From: Kocuria rhizophila DC2201
Lineage (GTDB): Bacteria > Actinomycetota > Actinomycetes > Actinomycetales > Micrococcaceae
Reading direction: 5' to 3'
Assembly: GCF_000010285.1 (NCBI RefSeq)
Contig: NC_010617.1
Coordinates: 2,294,001 to 2,358,000, forward strand
DNA length: 64,000 bases
Part shown: positions 33,867 through 41,921 of the stretch, piece after piece
How positions within the stretch are numbered: the first letter of the stretch is position 1
Layout of the letters: each line of letters begins with the position of its first letter
Program-made: the position numbers and the translations under genes
The notes under the pieces: generated by a model
Database searches by the model: none
Seen by the model: only the letters and a program-made list of their open reading frames with translations
What the model was told of the DNA's origin: nothing

Positions 33867-35324
33867 ATGTCCGCACCCTCGTCCCCGTCCGCCCCGCCAC
33901 ACGAGGAGGACGCCCCGGCAGCGGGCACACCCCGTGCGCTGCGCTGGATGGCCGCTCCCCCGGCGGCCCCGCGGCTGCCCGAGCAAGAGGTGGCGCGGCG
34001 CTATCCTCGGCTGCGGCTGCAGGTGTTCCTGGGGATCTTCATCGGCTACGCCGGGTTCTACCTGATCCGCAACAACATCTCGCTGATCGCTCCCCTGCTG
34101 CTGGCCCAGGGCACCATCAGCACCGTGGGGATCGGCATCATCGGCAACGCCGTGCTGCTGGCCTACGGCTTCTCCAAGTTCTTCTCCGCCACCATCTCGG
34201 ACCGCTCCAACGCCCGGTACTTCCTGCCGATCGGCCTGGCGCTGTCCGCGGTGGCGAACCTGGTGGTCGCGTTCGTCCCGGCGGTCTCCGCGTCCGTGGC
34301 GCTGTTCGCCACCGTGATGTTCGTCAACGGCTGGGTGCAGGGCATGGGCTGGCCGCCGTGCGGGCGCGTGCTCGTGCACTGGTTCTCCACCACCGAGCGC
34401 GGCTGGAAGACCGCCATCTGGAACACCGCGCACAACGTGGGCGGCATGGGTGTGGGCGCACTGGCCGCCCTGGGCCTGGCGATCACCGGTGACTCCTGGC
34501 AGTCCGCGTTCTGGGTGCCCGCGATCGGCGCCCTGGTGGTGGCCGCCGTGGCCTTCGTGCTGGTCCGCGACCGTCCCGAGGCGGTGGGGCTGCCCCCGAT
34601 CGAGGAGTACCGGGACGATCCCGCCAAGGTGGAGGCGGACCTCGGCGAGCTCGAGGAGAGCTCCTACTGGCGCATCGTGGTCAAGCACGTGCTGCTCAAC
34701 CGCACCATGGTGTTCCTGGCCCTGGCCAACGTGTTCATCTACTCCCTGCGCTACGGCGTGCTCAGCTGGGCACCCACGTACCTCGCGGAGCACCACGGGA
34801 TGTCCCTCGCGCAGGGCATCGCGGGCTTCTCCCTCTTCGAGCTCGCCGGGATCTTCGGCACCCTCGCGTGCGGCTGGGTCTCGGACAAGGTGTTCCACGG
34901 CAACCGCAGCTGGACCGGCATCACGTTCATGGTGGGCGTGGGCGTGTTCCTGGTGGCCTACTGGCTGGCCCCGGTGGGCACGCCGTACTGGCTGCTCATG
35001 GTGTTCCTGTTCTTCATCGGCGCGTTCATCTACGGCCCCGTGATGCTCATCGGCCTGCAGGCCCTGGACATGTCCGCGCGTCACGTGGCCGGCACTGCGG
35101 CCGGGTTCACCGGGTTGTTCGGCTACGTCTTCGGCGCCACCCTGGCCTCCACGGGCGTGGGCTGGGTCGTGCACGAGTTCGGGTGGGGCGCCACCTACGG
35201 GCTGCTCACCCTCTCGGTGGTCCTCACGGTGGTGCTGCTGCTGTTCGTGCTGCCCCGGGAGCGCCAGCTCATGGCCCACCACCGCTCCCTGAGCGGCTCG
35301 GACGCCCAGGACACCCGCCCCTGA
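33867..35324 (+). CDS. GlpT/UhpT-type organophosphate:phosphate antiporter (MFS)
   Basis: 485 residues. OPA-family hallmarks: RYPRLRLQVFLGIFIGYAGF then YLIRNNISLIAPLLL, SKFFSATISDRSNARYFLPI, and NGWVQGMGWPPCGRVLVHWF. These resemble glycerol-3-phosphate transporter GlpT, which exchanges the sugar phosphate for inorganic phosphate. No glpQ or glpK is adjacent, so the substrate is unproven. ATG 33867 follows GAGAGGTGG. Confidence 0.88.
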   Translation: MSAPSSPSAPPHEEDAPAAGTPRALRWMAAPPAAPRLPEQEVARRYPRLRLQVFLGIFIGYAGFYLIRNNISLIAPLLLAQGTISTVGIGIIGNAVLLAYGFSKFFSATISDRSNARYFLPIGLALSAVANLVVAFVPAVSASVALFATVMFVNGWVQGMGWPPCGRVLVHWFSTTERGWKTAIWNTAHNVGGMGVGALAALGLAITGDSWQSAFWVPAIGALVVAAVAFVLVRDRPEAVGLPPIEEYRDDPAKVEADLGELEESSYWRIVVKHVLLNRTMVFLALANVFIYSLRYGVLSWAPTYLAEHHGMSLAQGIAGFSLFELAGIFGTLACGWVSDKVFHGNRSWTGITFMVGVGVFLVAYWLAPVGTPYWLLMVFLFFIGAFIYGPVMLIGLQALDMSARHVAGTAAGFTGLFGYVFGATLASTGVGWVVHEFGWGATYGLLTLSVVLTVVLLLFVLPRERQLMAHHRSLSGSDAQDTRP

Positions 35325-35400
35325 GCCTGCCCGGGGTCGGACGGCGCACGCCCGTCGCGCCGTCCGGCCCCGCCCCCGCACCATCCCTCACCGCACCGCG

Positions 35401-35411
35401 GACGACGCCGC
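35401..35411 (+). repeat. GACGACGCCGC copy, intergenic
   Basis: Exact 11-mer in the gap between the GlpT-like gene and the broken CPBP gene. Confidence 0.85.
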
Positions 35412-35467
35412 CCGGTCCGGTTCCGCACGCCGCGTCCGGGACCCCGGCCACCCCAGGATCAGAGGAC

Positions 35468-35960
35468 ATGACAGCACCGAGCGCCCCACGACCCTCGTTC
35501 ACCGCCCTCGTCCGTGCCGAGGACCCCGCACGGCAGTGCTCCTGGCACGCCCGGGACACCGTGGCGGTGCTGGCCGTCCCCGCCATCTTCGCCGCGGGGT
35601 GGCTGGGCTCCGCCCTGGGGTCCTCCACCGTCCCTGGGCCCCACGGTCACGGCGCTCATCGAGGACTTCACGTTCCGCCACGCTCTGCTGCTGCGGCTGC
35701 CCGTGTGGGGCAGGGCCATGCCGGCCGCCGCGCTGGTGCTGGTCAACGCCCTGGTCTTCGGGCTGATCCACGTGAACAACGTCGACGGCCACTGGCTGCT
35801 GACCCTGTCCTACGCCGGCGCGGGCCTGGTGATGAACCTGGTGTACCTGTGGACGCGCAACATCTGGCCCGTGCTGCTCATGCACGCGCTGAACAACTTC
35901 CTGCTGGGCGGCCCGCTCACGGTGCTGCTCGTGAAGCTGCTCTCCGACGCCGTGGGCTGA
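35468..35960 (+). pseudogene. CPBP-family intramembrane protease, frameshifted and shortened
   Basis: An ATG at 35468 opens a frame with FTALVRAEDPARQCSWHARD and a first membrane helix (VAVLAVPAIFAAGWLGSALG). Around 35625-35640 (a C/G-rich run) the homology moves to another frame, which carries the CPBP core: IEDFTFRHALLLRL (metal-binding Glu/Asp and Arg), FGLIHVNNVDG (His) and LLMHALNNFLLG. Besides the shift, the helices expected between the first segment and the core are missing. A sequencing error would not explain the missing part. Confidence 0.7.
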
Positions 35961-36050
35961 GCCGCCCGCCCGGAGCGGCTCCGGCACGGCGGGCCCGGTG
36001 ACGCCGCCGACCCAGGTCCCGGGCCACGCCCGCGCGGAGGCCCCACGGTC

Positions 36051-36061
36051 GACGACGCCGC
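36051..36061 (+). repeat. GACGACGCCGC copy, intergenic
   Basis: Exact 11-mer forming the left arm of a terminator-like hairpin. Confidence 0.85.
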
Positions 36062-36106
36062 ACGCCCCCGTGACCCGCGCAGGGTCCGGGAGCGTGCGGC
36101 GTCGTT
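36051..36106. terminator. Bidirectional hairpin built from two copies of the 11-mer
   Basis: Arms ACGACGCCGCACG (36052-36064) and CGTGCGGCGTCGT (36093-36105) pair perfectly between convergent genes. The left arm includes an exact GACGACGCCGC and the right arm a one-base variant in inverted orientation. Confidence 0.7.
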
Positions 36107-36115
36107 GCGTCGGGG

Positions 36116-37345
36116 TCAGGGGCGGGCGGCGTCGTTCGCCTCGAGCAGGTCGAGGTCGCGCACCTCGTGGCGGCGGCCGTAGGCCATGATCCCCAGGCAC
36201 AGTGCGGCGATCACCGCGCCCGAGACGAACAGCCACGGGTAGCTGGTGAACTCGGAGACCAGGGCGAGCACCATGGGCACGAAGAAGCCGATGTAGGTCA
36301 GGGAGTAGAACACGGCGGTGAGCCCGGCGAGGTCGTCCGGGCGGGCGATCCGCTGGACCTCCTGCAGCCCGGACACCAGCACCAGCCCGTAGCCGCAGCC
36401 CAGCACCGCGGAGGCCAGCAGCACGAGGGCCAGGTTCAGGGTGGCCGAGGCCAGCACCGCGGCGAGCATTCCCAGGATCACCGCACCCATCCCCACGGCG
36501 AGGGAGCGGATGGAGCCGTCCCTATCAAGGCGCTTGCCCAGGGGCTGGATGAAGAACCCGAAACCCAGCCCCACCAGGCACATCAGCCCGGAGAAGGCGA
36601 TGCCGTACCGGGGGCCCACCACGTCTGCCATGAGTGCGGGCAGGATCGCGTACGCGGAGGCCGCGCAGCCGAAGACCCACGGCGCGGAGGGCGCCACCAC
36701 GAACCAGAAGCGGTGCTGCCGCGTGGCGGGGATCTTCAGGTCCGCCAGCAGCGGGCCGTGGGGGGCGGTGGCGTGGCGGGTCTCGGGAGCCCCGGCCACC
36801 AGGAACACGGCGGGCAGACAGATGAGCAGGTTGATCATGTACGGCAGAACGGTCTGCAGGGGCGCGAACTGCGCGAGGGCCGCGGCCGCCGCGGCCCCCA
36901 GGGCGAACCCGGCGGTCAGGGACAGCGAGGCCCGGCGGGCACCGGAGACCCGCTCCGGGTGCTCCTCGTAGGGCTTCTCCGACAGCTCCTTGATCCAGGA
37001 GGTCCCCACCGCCATGCCCAGGCCCAGGGCCAGACCGGAGAAGACCCGGCCCACGAACAGCACGAACAAGCTCTCGGCGCCCACGGCCAGCAGGATGCTG
37101 CCCACCATGGCCAGCACCGGGGCGGGGATCATCAGGGTGCGGCGCCCGTGCCGGTCAGACAGTGGCCCGCCGATCAGCAGCGCGGGCACGATGCCCAGCA
37201 CGTATGCCGCCAGCAGCATGTCCACGGCCACCTGCTGGTAACCCTCCACGGTGCGGTACATGACCAGCAGCGGCGTGAACTCGTTGCCTCCCCACGCCAC
37301 CGCCAGCAGCGCGGAGCTGACCCTCATCCAGGGCTTCGTTCTCAT
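36116..37345 (-). CDS. MFS transporter
   Basis: 409 residues, 12 membrane segments. Loop 2-3 motif is LIGGPLSDRHGRRTLMIPAP; others are FVGRVFSGLALGLGMAVG and FGFFIQPLGKRLDRDGSIR. Probably a drug or metabolite exporter; substrate unknown. ATG 37345 follows GAGGGA. Confidence 0.88.
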   Translation of the reverse strand: MRTKPWMRVSSALLAVAWGGNEFTPLLVMYRTVEGYQQVAVDMLLAAYVLGIVPALLIGGPLSDRHGRRTLMIPAPVLAMVGSILLAVGAESLFVLFVGRVFSGLALGLGMAVGTSWIKELSEKPYEEHPERVSGARRASLSLTAGFALGAAAAAALAQFAPLQTVLPYMINLLICLPAVFLVAGAPETRHATAPHGPLLADLKIPATRQHRFWFVVAPSAPWVFGCAASAYAILPALMADVVGPRYGIAFSGLMCLVGLGFGFFIQPLGKRLDRDGSIRSLAVGMGAVILGMLAAVLASATLNLALVLLASAVLGCGYGLVLVSGLQEVQRIARPDDLAGLTAVFYSLTYIGFFVPMVLALVSEFTSYPWLFVSGAVIAALCLGIMAYGRRHEVRDLDLLEANDAARP

Positions 37346-37381
37346 GCCGTCATTCCCTCGTCGTCGCCCTCGGCGGGTTCA

Positions 37382-37449
37382 CCCGGGGCCAGTAGCCCCG
37401 GGCCCGCTCATTCTGTGTGCATGCTAGGTCAGGGTGCGGTAGGTCACAA
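37382..37449 (-). promoter_or_regulatory. Promoter and 5' hairpin of the MFS gene
   Basis: On the minus strand TTGTGA (37444-37449), 17-base spacer, TAGCAT (37421-37426). Between the predicted transcript start and the ATG lies a hairpin with arms CCCGGGGC/GCCCCGGG (37382-37402), which could attenuate transcription or bind a regulator. Confidence 0.5.
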
Positions 37450-37479
37450 AACTCGTCGGTAACCTGGCGTTGCCCGGGC

Positions 37480-38229
37480 TCAGTGCTCCATCCGGTAGAG
37501 CCGCCGGGCGCGGACCCGCGCCTCGTGGTGCACCGCGGCCTCCGGGCGCACGAGCGGGTAGGAGACGAAACCGAGCACGGCGGCCACGCAGTGCCCGATG
37601 GAGGACCAGTCGAGGTCCAGCAGCAGGCCCGCCGCGAGCAGCCCGACCAGCCCCCCGGCCCACAGCAGCCGACGGCGCAGCGGGCCCCGGTAGGTGGCCA
37701 GCGCGGCGAGCGCGCAGAACCCGTAACTCGCGCCCACGTCGATCAGCACGGGGGACGGCACGGGCAGCTCCGCGGTGCGGAACAGCCACACCTGCAGGTA
37801 GGCGACCGCCACGGTGGCACCGACGTGGCCCAGTACGAAGCCGGCCAGGACGCGCTGCCACCCGAAGCGGCGCTCCATGGGTGCGACCACCAGGCTGAAA
37901 CCCACCCACCAGATCAGCAGCTCCGCGGGGGACACGTACATGGCGCTGCGCACCAGCACGGTCACGGGGTTGGTGCTGAGCTCGTGCAGGTTGGTGGACT
38001 GCTCCGCGAGGAACGCCTTGCGCAGGGGTTCCGAGGTGTTGGCCAGCAGCCACGTGGTGAACGTGAGCAGCACCAGGTACAGGTACGTGAGGGGCGCGTG
38101 GCGCACCCTGTCCTTGAGGGGCTCCCCCCGGCGCAGCCACCACGCGCTGATGCGGCGGAACCCGGGCCACGAGTGGTCCACGGCGTAGAGGAACCCCACC
38201 GCCAGCAGCACGATCGCGAGAGTGATCAC
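37480..38229 (-). CDS. Rhomboid-like integral membrane protein
   Basis: 249 residues, about six membrane segments. GASYGFCALAALATYRG holds the GxS motif, and DWSSIGHCVAAVLGF the His, arranged as in rhomboid intramembrane serine proteases; ELLIWWVGFSLVVAPMERRF resembles loop 1 and helix 2. The Gly after the catalytic Ser in classic GxSG is replaced by Tyr, so proteolysis is uncertain. GTG 38229 is 6 bases from CATACT, suggesting a leaderless message. Confidence 0.8.
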   Translation of the reverse strand: MITLAIVLLAVGFLYAVDHSWPGFRRISAWWLRRGEPLKDRVRHAPLTYLYLVLLTFTTWLLANTSEPLRKAFLAEQSTNLHELSTNPVTVLVRSAMYVSPAELLIWWVGFSLVVAPMERRFGWQRVLAGFVLGHVGATVAVAYLQVWLFRTAELPVPSPVLIDVGASYGFCALAALATYRGPLRRRLLWAGGLVGLLAAGLLLDLDWSSIGHCVAAVLGFVSYPLVRPEAAVHHEARVRARRLYRMEH

Positions 38230-38235
38230 TGGGCA

Positions 38236-38241
38236 AGTATG
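38236..38241 (-). promoter_or_regulatory. -10 element of a leaderless promoter (rhomboid-like)
   Basis: CATACT, six bases, then GTG. Confidence 0.5.
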
Positions 38242-38467
38242 CGCTCGTGGTGCGCGCCCCGGCACCGGAGTGCCCCCGCCCGGGACACCGCGCCTCCCGC
38301 GGCGCGGCCAGGACGGTGGGCCGTCGGGGAGCGGAGGGCGTGCACGGGACGGCCCGGCGGCGCGGTCGCCCCGTCCCGTTCGGACACGCCCGTCTCGCAC
38401 GGAGGCCCCCCGGCGTGGCAGGGTTACCGGGTGACCTCGTGGTCACGCACCGTCTGAGAGGAACACC

Positions 38468-38566
38468 GTGAACGACGACGACGTCCGCACCGGCCCCGCG
38501 CCCCGGGACCCTGCCGCACAGGGTCCGGCCGCACACCCGGCACCCACCACGGGGGCCGGGGCATGA
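38468..38566 (+). CDS. 32-codon ORF coupled to gluconokinase
   Basis: GTG 38468 follows GAGAGGAA at a normal distance. The peptide starts VNDDDVRTGPAPRDPAAQ and is Ala/Pro-rich. Its stop overlaps the gluconokinase ATG (ATGA), while that ATG has no clear ribosome binding site, so the short ORF may deliver ribosomes to the kinase. It could also be a spurious open frame. Confidence 0.45.
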   Translation: MNDDDVRTGPAPRDPAAQGPAAHPAPTTGAGA

Positions 38567-39102
38567 GCCCGGCGCGCGAGCCGCTGCCGCCGCTCGTGGT
38601 GGTCATGGGGGTCTCCGGTTCCGGCAAGACCACCATCGGCACGCTCGTGGCGCACGAGCTGGGGGTCCAGTTCATCGACGGGGACAGCCTGCACCCCCTG
38701 GAGAACGTCCAGAAGATGGCCGCGGGCACCCCGCTGGACGACGACGACCGCTGGCCGTGGCTCGAGATCGTGGGGCGCACCCTGCATGAGCACGGCGAGC
38801 GCCGCGAGGGCCTCGTGGTGGCCTGCTCCGCGCTCAAGCGCGCCTACCGCGAGCGCATCCGCTCCCAGGCCCCGTCCGCACTGTTCCTGCACCTGGACGG
38901 CACCTTGGAGGTGCTGACCCGCCGCATCGAGGGGCGCAGCGGGCACTTCATGCCGGCCGCGCTGCTGGAGTCCCAGATCGAGACGCTGGAGCCGCTCGCC
39001 CAGGAGGAGGGCGGGTACGTGCTCAACATCGACCAGCCCGTCGCGGACATGGTGGACGACGCCGTCACCCGCCTCCGCGCGCTCGTGGCCGCGCAGTCCT
39101 GA
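38563..39102 (+). CDS. gntK: Gluconokinase
   Basis: 179 residues; phosphorylates gluconate to 6-phosphogluconate. P-loop VVMGVSGSGKTTIG, the family motif FIDGDSLHPLENVQKMAAGT, PLDDDDRWPWL, and VACSALKRAYRERIR all match bacterial GntK of normal length. No gluconate permease gene is adjacent. Confidence 0.95.
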   Translation: MSPAREPLPPLVVVMGVSGSGKTTIGTLVAHELGVQFIDGDSLHPLENVQKMAAGTPLDDDDRWPWLEIVGRTLHEHGERREGLVVACSALKRAYRERIRSQAPSALFLHLDGTLEVLTRRIEGRSGHFMPAALLESQIETLEPLAQEEGGYVLNIDQPVADMVDDAVTRLRALVAAQS

Positions 39103-39138
39103 GCACTCGGGCCTGAGCACCCTGCCCTGGACGCAGGG

Positions 39139-39166
39139 GCCCGGCCGGATCGTCCTGGCCGGACCC
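39139..39166. terminator. Possible terminator after gntK
   Basis: GG-CCCGGCC and GGCCGG-ACC pair with one mismatch 36 bp past the gntK stop. Weak candidate; the remaining gap to 39315 holds one-base variants of the 11-mer only. Confidence 0.35.
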
Positions 39167-39315
39167 TCCCTGCGGGATGCCGCGGACCAGCGCCGCGGGG
39201 CCGGCCGGGCAGTCCGGCTCGGTGGCGAGGCGCGAGCCGCCGCCCGACCGGGGCGCGGCGGCGTCACCCGGGCCCGGCGGCGTCGTTCCCTGGCGCGCAC
39301 CGCCCACGCGACCGC

Positions 39316-40452
39316 TCAGTCGCGCCGCAGCAGCACCGCCACCTCGTAGTGCCCGGTGTGGGGGAACATGTCCAGCAGCCGTGCCTCCACCGGGCGCAGG
39401 GACGGCATGCGAGCGAGGTCCCGCGCGAGGGTCTGCGCGTTGCACGAGGAGTACACCGCGTGGCGCACGGACGAACTCTCGAGCCACGCACACAGGGAGG
39501 CGTCCAGGCCGCGCCGCGGCGGGTTGACGACCGCGAGCTCCGGGGTGCCGGGCAGGTCCGCGGGGGTCGCGGCGGCGTCGTCGGCCAGGAAGCGCACGGA
39601 GCCCGGGCCGTCCTGCGGCAAGCCCATGGCCCGAGCCGTGTCCTGCGCGGAGGCCACGGCTTCTTCGGAGATCTCGGTGCCCACCACCTCGCGCCCGGGC
39701 CCCGCCACGTGCAGCGCGAAGCCGCCGACGCCGCAGTACAGGTCCCACACGCTCGCCGGCCCCACGGCGTCCACCCAGTCCGCGACCTGCCGGTACAGCT
39801 GCTCGGTCACGGCCGTGTTGGTCTGGAAGAAGGAGCGCGGCCGCACGCGCAGATCGATCCCGTTGAGGCGCATCACCAGCTCTGACTGCTCGCTCAGCAG
39901 GATCTCCTCGGGGCCCTCGAGCACGGCCTTGTGCTCGGGCTGGATGTTCACGGAAACCACGTCCGCGGCGGGCACCAGCTCGCGCAGCAGGTCCAGGTTC
40001 TCGGCGATCTTGGGCAGCTGGCGGGTGCTGCGCAGCACGAAGCGCACCATGAGCCGACCCTCGGGGCTGCCGGTGACGATCACGTGCTTGATCTCGCCGC
40101 GGCGCTTCGCGACGTCGTAGGGCAGCAGCCGCACCCGCCCGATGAAGTCCGCGAGCGCGTGCAGGGCCCGCGTGACGGGTTCGGGGTACAGCGGGCAGTC
40201 CCGGAGGTCCACGCCCGCGGCGCCGTCCAGGATGCCGAGCGCGGGCGCCCCCACCCGGCCCGCCACCACCATCTTGGCCTTGTTGCGGAACCCCTTCTCC
40301 GGCGATGCCACCGGCTCCAGCCACCGCGGCGCACCGTGGGCGTCCACGAGCTCCCGCACCAGCTCCTGCTTGCGCGCCAGCTGCCGCGCGTACGGCACCT
40401 CGATCACCGTGCAGGACCGGCACTCGCCCCGGTCGTAGTATCCGCATTCCAC
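39316..40452 (-). CDS. rlmC: 23S rRNA (uracil-C5)-methyltransferase, RlmC/RumB type
   Basis: 378 residues. An N-terminal 4Fe-4S cluster motif in ECGYYDRGECRSCTVIEVPY, then VASPEKGFRNKAKMVVAG, the SAM motif VWDLYCGVGGFALHVA, VVNPPRRGLDASL, and the catalytic Cys in VYSSCNAQTLARDL. This order is diagnostic for RumA/RumB/TrmA enzymes; the Cys-rich short N-terminus favours RlmC (U747). GTG 40452 is 7 bases from TACACT, so it is probably leaderless. Confidence 0.92.
   Translation of the reverse strand: MECGYYDRGECRSCTVIEVPYARQLARKQELVRELVDAHGAPRWLEPVASPEKGFRNKAKMVVAGRVGAPALGILDGAAGVDLRDCPLYPEPVTRALHALADFIGRVRLLPYDVAKRRGEIKHVIVTGSPEGRLMVRFVLRSTRQLPKIAENLDLLRELVPAADVVSVNIQPEHKAVLEGPEEILLSEQSELVMRLNGIDLRVRPRSFFQTNTAVTEQLYRQVADWVDAVGPASVWDLYCGVGGFALHVAGPGREVVGTEISEEAVASAQDTARAMGLPQDGPGSVRFLADDAAATPADLPGTPELAVVNPPRRGLDASLCAWLESSSVRHAVYSSCNAQTLARDLARMPSLRPVEARLLDMFPHTGHYEVAVLLRRD
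39572..39582 (-). repeat. GACGACGCCGC copy, within rlmC
   Basis: Exact 11-mer coding DDAA. Confidence 0.8.
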
Positions 40453-40774
40453 CCGCCCGAGTGTACGGTGGGCCCCGCCTGCCGGGCACGACGACGCCGC
40501 ACTGCCGGGTCCCGCGGGCGGCACCCGGTGCACTGCCCCGTTCGTCCGCGTGGCGTGCCGTCCGCTACGGGGCAACGCCAGGGCCGCCCCCAATGTGCGG
40601 GCCGCGCCCGGGGCGAAGGCACGCACTCGCCCCGGGCCGCACCCACCGGGCGCGCGGCCCCCCGTCCTGTCCCCGTCCAGTCCCCGTGCGGTCCCCGCGA
40701 TCCCGGCGTGTGGCGTGCGCCCGAGGATCGTGGCACCGTGAGGACACCCGCCGCCCATTTGGAGGACCACAGCC
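40453..40774. other. Divergent intergenic region, rlmC / HicA-like gene
   Basis: 322 bases. On the minus strand TACACT (40460-40465) serves rlmC. An exact 11-mer is at 40490-40500. Upstream of the plus-strand gene I see a GGAGGA ribosome binding site but no clear promoter. Confidence 0.5.
40490..40500 (+). repeat. GACGACGCCGC copy, intergenic
   Basis: Exact 11-mer 38 bp upstream of the rlmC start. Confidence 0.85.
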
Positions 40775-41683
40775 ATGAGCACCCAGCGCCCCTCCCCCGC
40801 CGTGATGCGGGGCCGCACCGATCCCGCACAAGACGTGCGCCCGGTGGACTACACCTCGTGGCGCCCGTCCCCTGCGACCTCGGGGACCGCCGGGGAGGAC
40901 GGAACGGGCACCACCGCAGCAGGGAACGCGGCAGAACGGGGTGCGGGAGCGGCGTCGTCCCCCGGGACACCCGGAGCTGCGGCCCACGTGGCGCCGGGCG
41001 GCACGCCCAAGCCGGGGCCCGGTCCGCGCCCGGCCCCCGTGGCCGCCGTGCGGGAGGCTCCCCGCGTGCTGACCGTGGACCCGCAGCTCGCGGCCATGGT
41101 TGCGCAGCTGCGGGCCGGGGTCACCCCGGTGACGGCCACGCCCCGGGACGCGTTCTACACCGTGGACTCGGGGCCCGCGCCGTCCCGGGAGCTGGACGTC
41201 CCCGCGGACGGTGTGGACGTGCGCGGAGTGTGGGACGTGGGCGAGGACGCCCTGCGGGCCGTCGTGGCGGACCCCGAGGACACGTGGACCGCGGACCTGG
41301 GCCGCACCGACTACTACGTGCGCGGCCAACTGTGCGTGCAGGTCACGCGCGCGCAGCACCGGGTGGTGGGGATCTACCGCAGCGGGTGGGCCGTGGCCCG
41401 CCGGCCGGACGAGACCTGGGCGGACACCCCCGACTCCCTGGAGCGCACGGGTGCCAAGCCCGGCGGCAGCGGCACGCGCTACCCCACCAACCGCCGGGAG
41501 CTGCTGGAACGGCTGCGCGCGGCGGGTTTCGAGGTGACCACCTCGGGGCCCACGCACGGCAAGATCACCCACCCGGACGTGCCCGGACGTTTCCTGCCGT
41601 TCTCCTCCACACCGTCCTCACAGCGCTACGGGCGTCACGTGGTCACCGCGGTCAAGCGCGTGTTCGGCATCGACGTGCGGTGA
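40775..41683 (+). CDS. Three-part protein with a C-terminal HicA-like domain
   Basis: 302 residues. Residues 1-105 are disordered (Pro/Ala/Gly/Ser, with GAGAASSPGTPGAAAHV). Residues ~140-210 form an unassigned domain (DVRGVWDVGEDALRAVVADP; TDYYVRGQLCVQVTRAQHRV). The last ~70 (RRELLERLRAAGFEVTTSGP, THGKITHPD, YGRHVVTAVKRVFGIDV) have the order of a HicA toxin: LxxLxxxGF helix, then a His in the G-x-H position. Free HicA toxins are 60-80 residues with a HicB partner; none is nearby, so this may be a nucleic-acid-binding module rather than a toxin. GGAGGA precedes ATG 40775. Confidence 0.7.
   Translation: MSTQRPSPAVMRGRTDPAQDVRPVDYTSWRPSPATSGTAGEDGTGTTAAGNAAERGAGAASSPGTPGAAAHVAPGGTPKPGPGPRPAPVAAVREAPRVLTVDPQLAAMVAQLRAGVTPVTATPRDAFYTVDSGPAPSRELDVPADGVDVRGVWDVGEDALRAVVADPEDTWTADLGRTDYYVRGQLCVQVTRAQHRVVGIYRSGWAVARRPDETWADTPDSLERTGAKPGGSGTRYPTNRRELLERLRAAGFEVTTSGPTHGKITHPDVPGRFLPFSSTPSSQRYGRHVVTAVKRVFGIDVR
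40949..40959 (-). repeat. GACGACGCCGC copy, within the disordered N-terminus of the HicA-like protein
   Basis: Exact 11-mer; plus-strand reading codes AASS. Confidence 0.8.
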
Positions 41684-41921
41684 GCCGGGGCAGGGCCAGG
41701 TACGCCATGAGCGCCCAGAACACGATGCTGTAGCCCACGAGCGTCCAGACGCTGTCCACGCTGCGCAGGATCACCACCGCGAACACGAAGATCAGCACCA
41801 TCACGAGGCCGAAGAAGATGTTCTCCACCACGTCCATGCCGAGGCCCCTGCGGCGGCCCTGGACCTTCTCGGGTGGGCGCCGGTACTCGGCGGGCCGGCG
41901 CGGCGTGTCGTAGTGCTTCAT
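41652..41921 (-). CDS. Small two-helix membrane protein
   Basis: 89 residues: a basic cytoplasmic N-terminus (TPRRPAEYRRPPEKVQGRRR) followed by two hydrophobic segments (FFGLVMVLIFVFAVVILRSV; VGYSIVFWALMAYLALP). GGAAGGG lies 8 bases before ATG 41921. It overlaps the 3' end of the convergent HicA-like gene by 32 bp. No family recognised. Confidence 0.68.
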   Translation of the reverse strand: MKHYDTPRRPAEYRRPPEKVQGRRRGLGMDVVENIFFGLVMVLIFVFAVVILRSVDSVWTLVGYSIVFWALMAYLALPRLTARRCRTRA

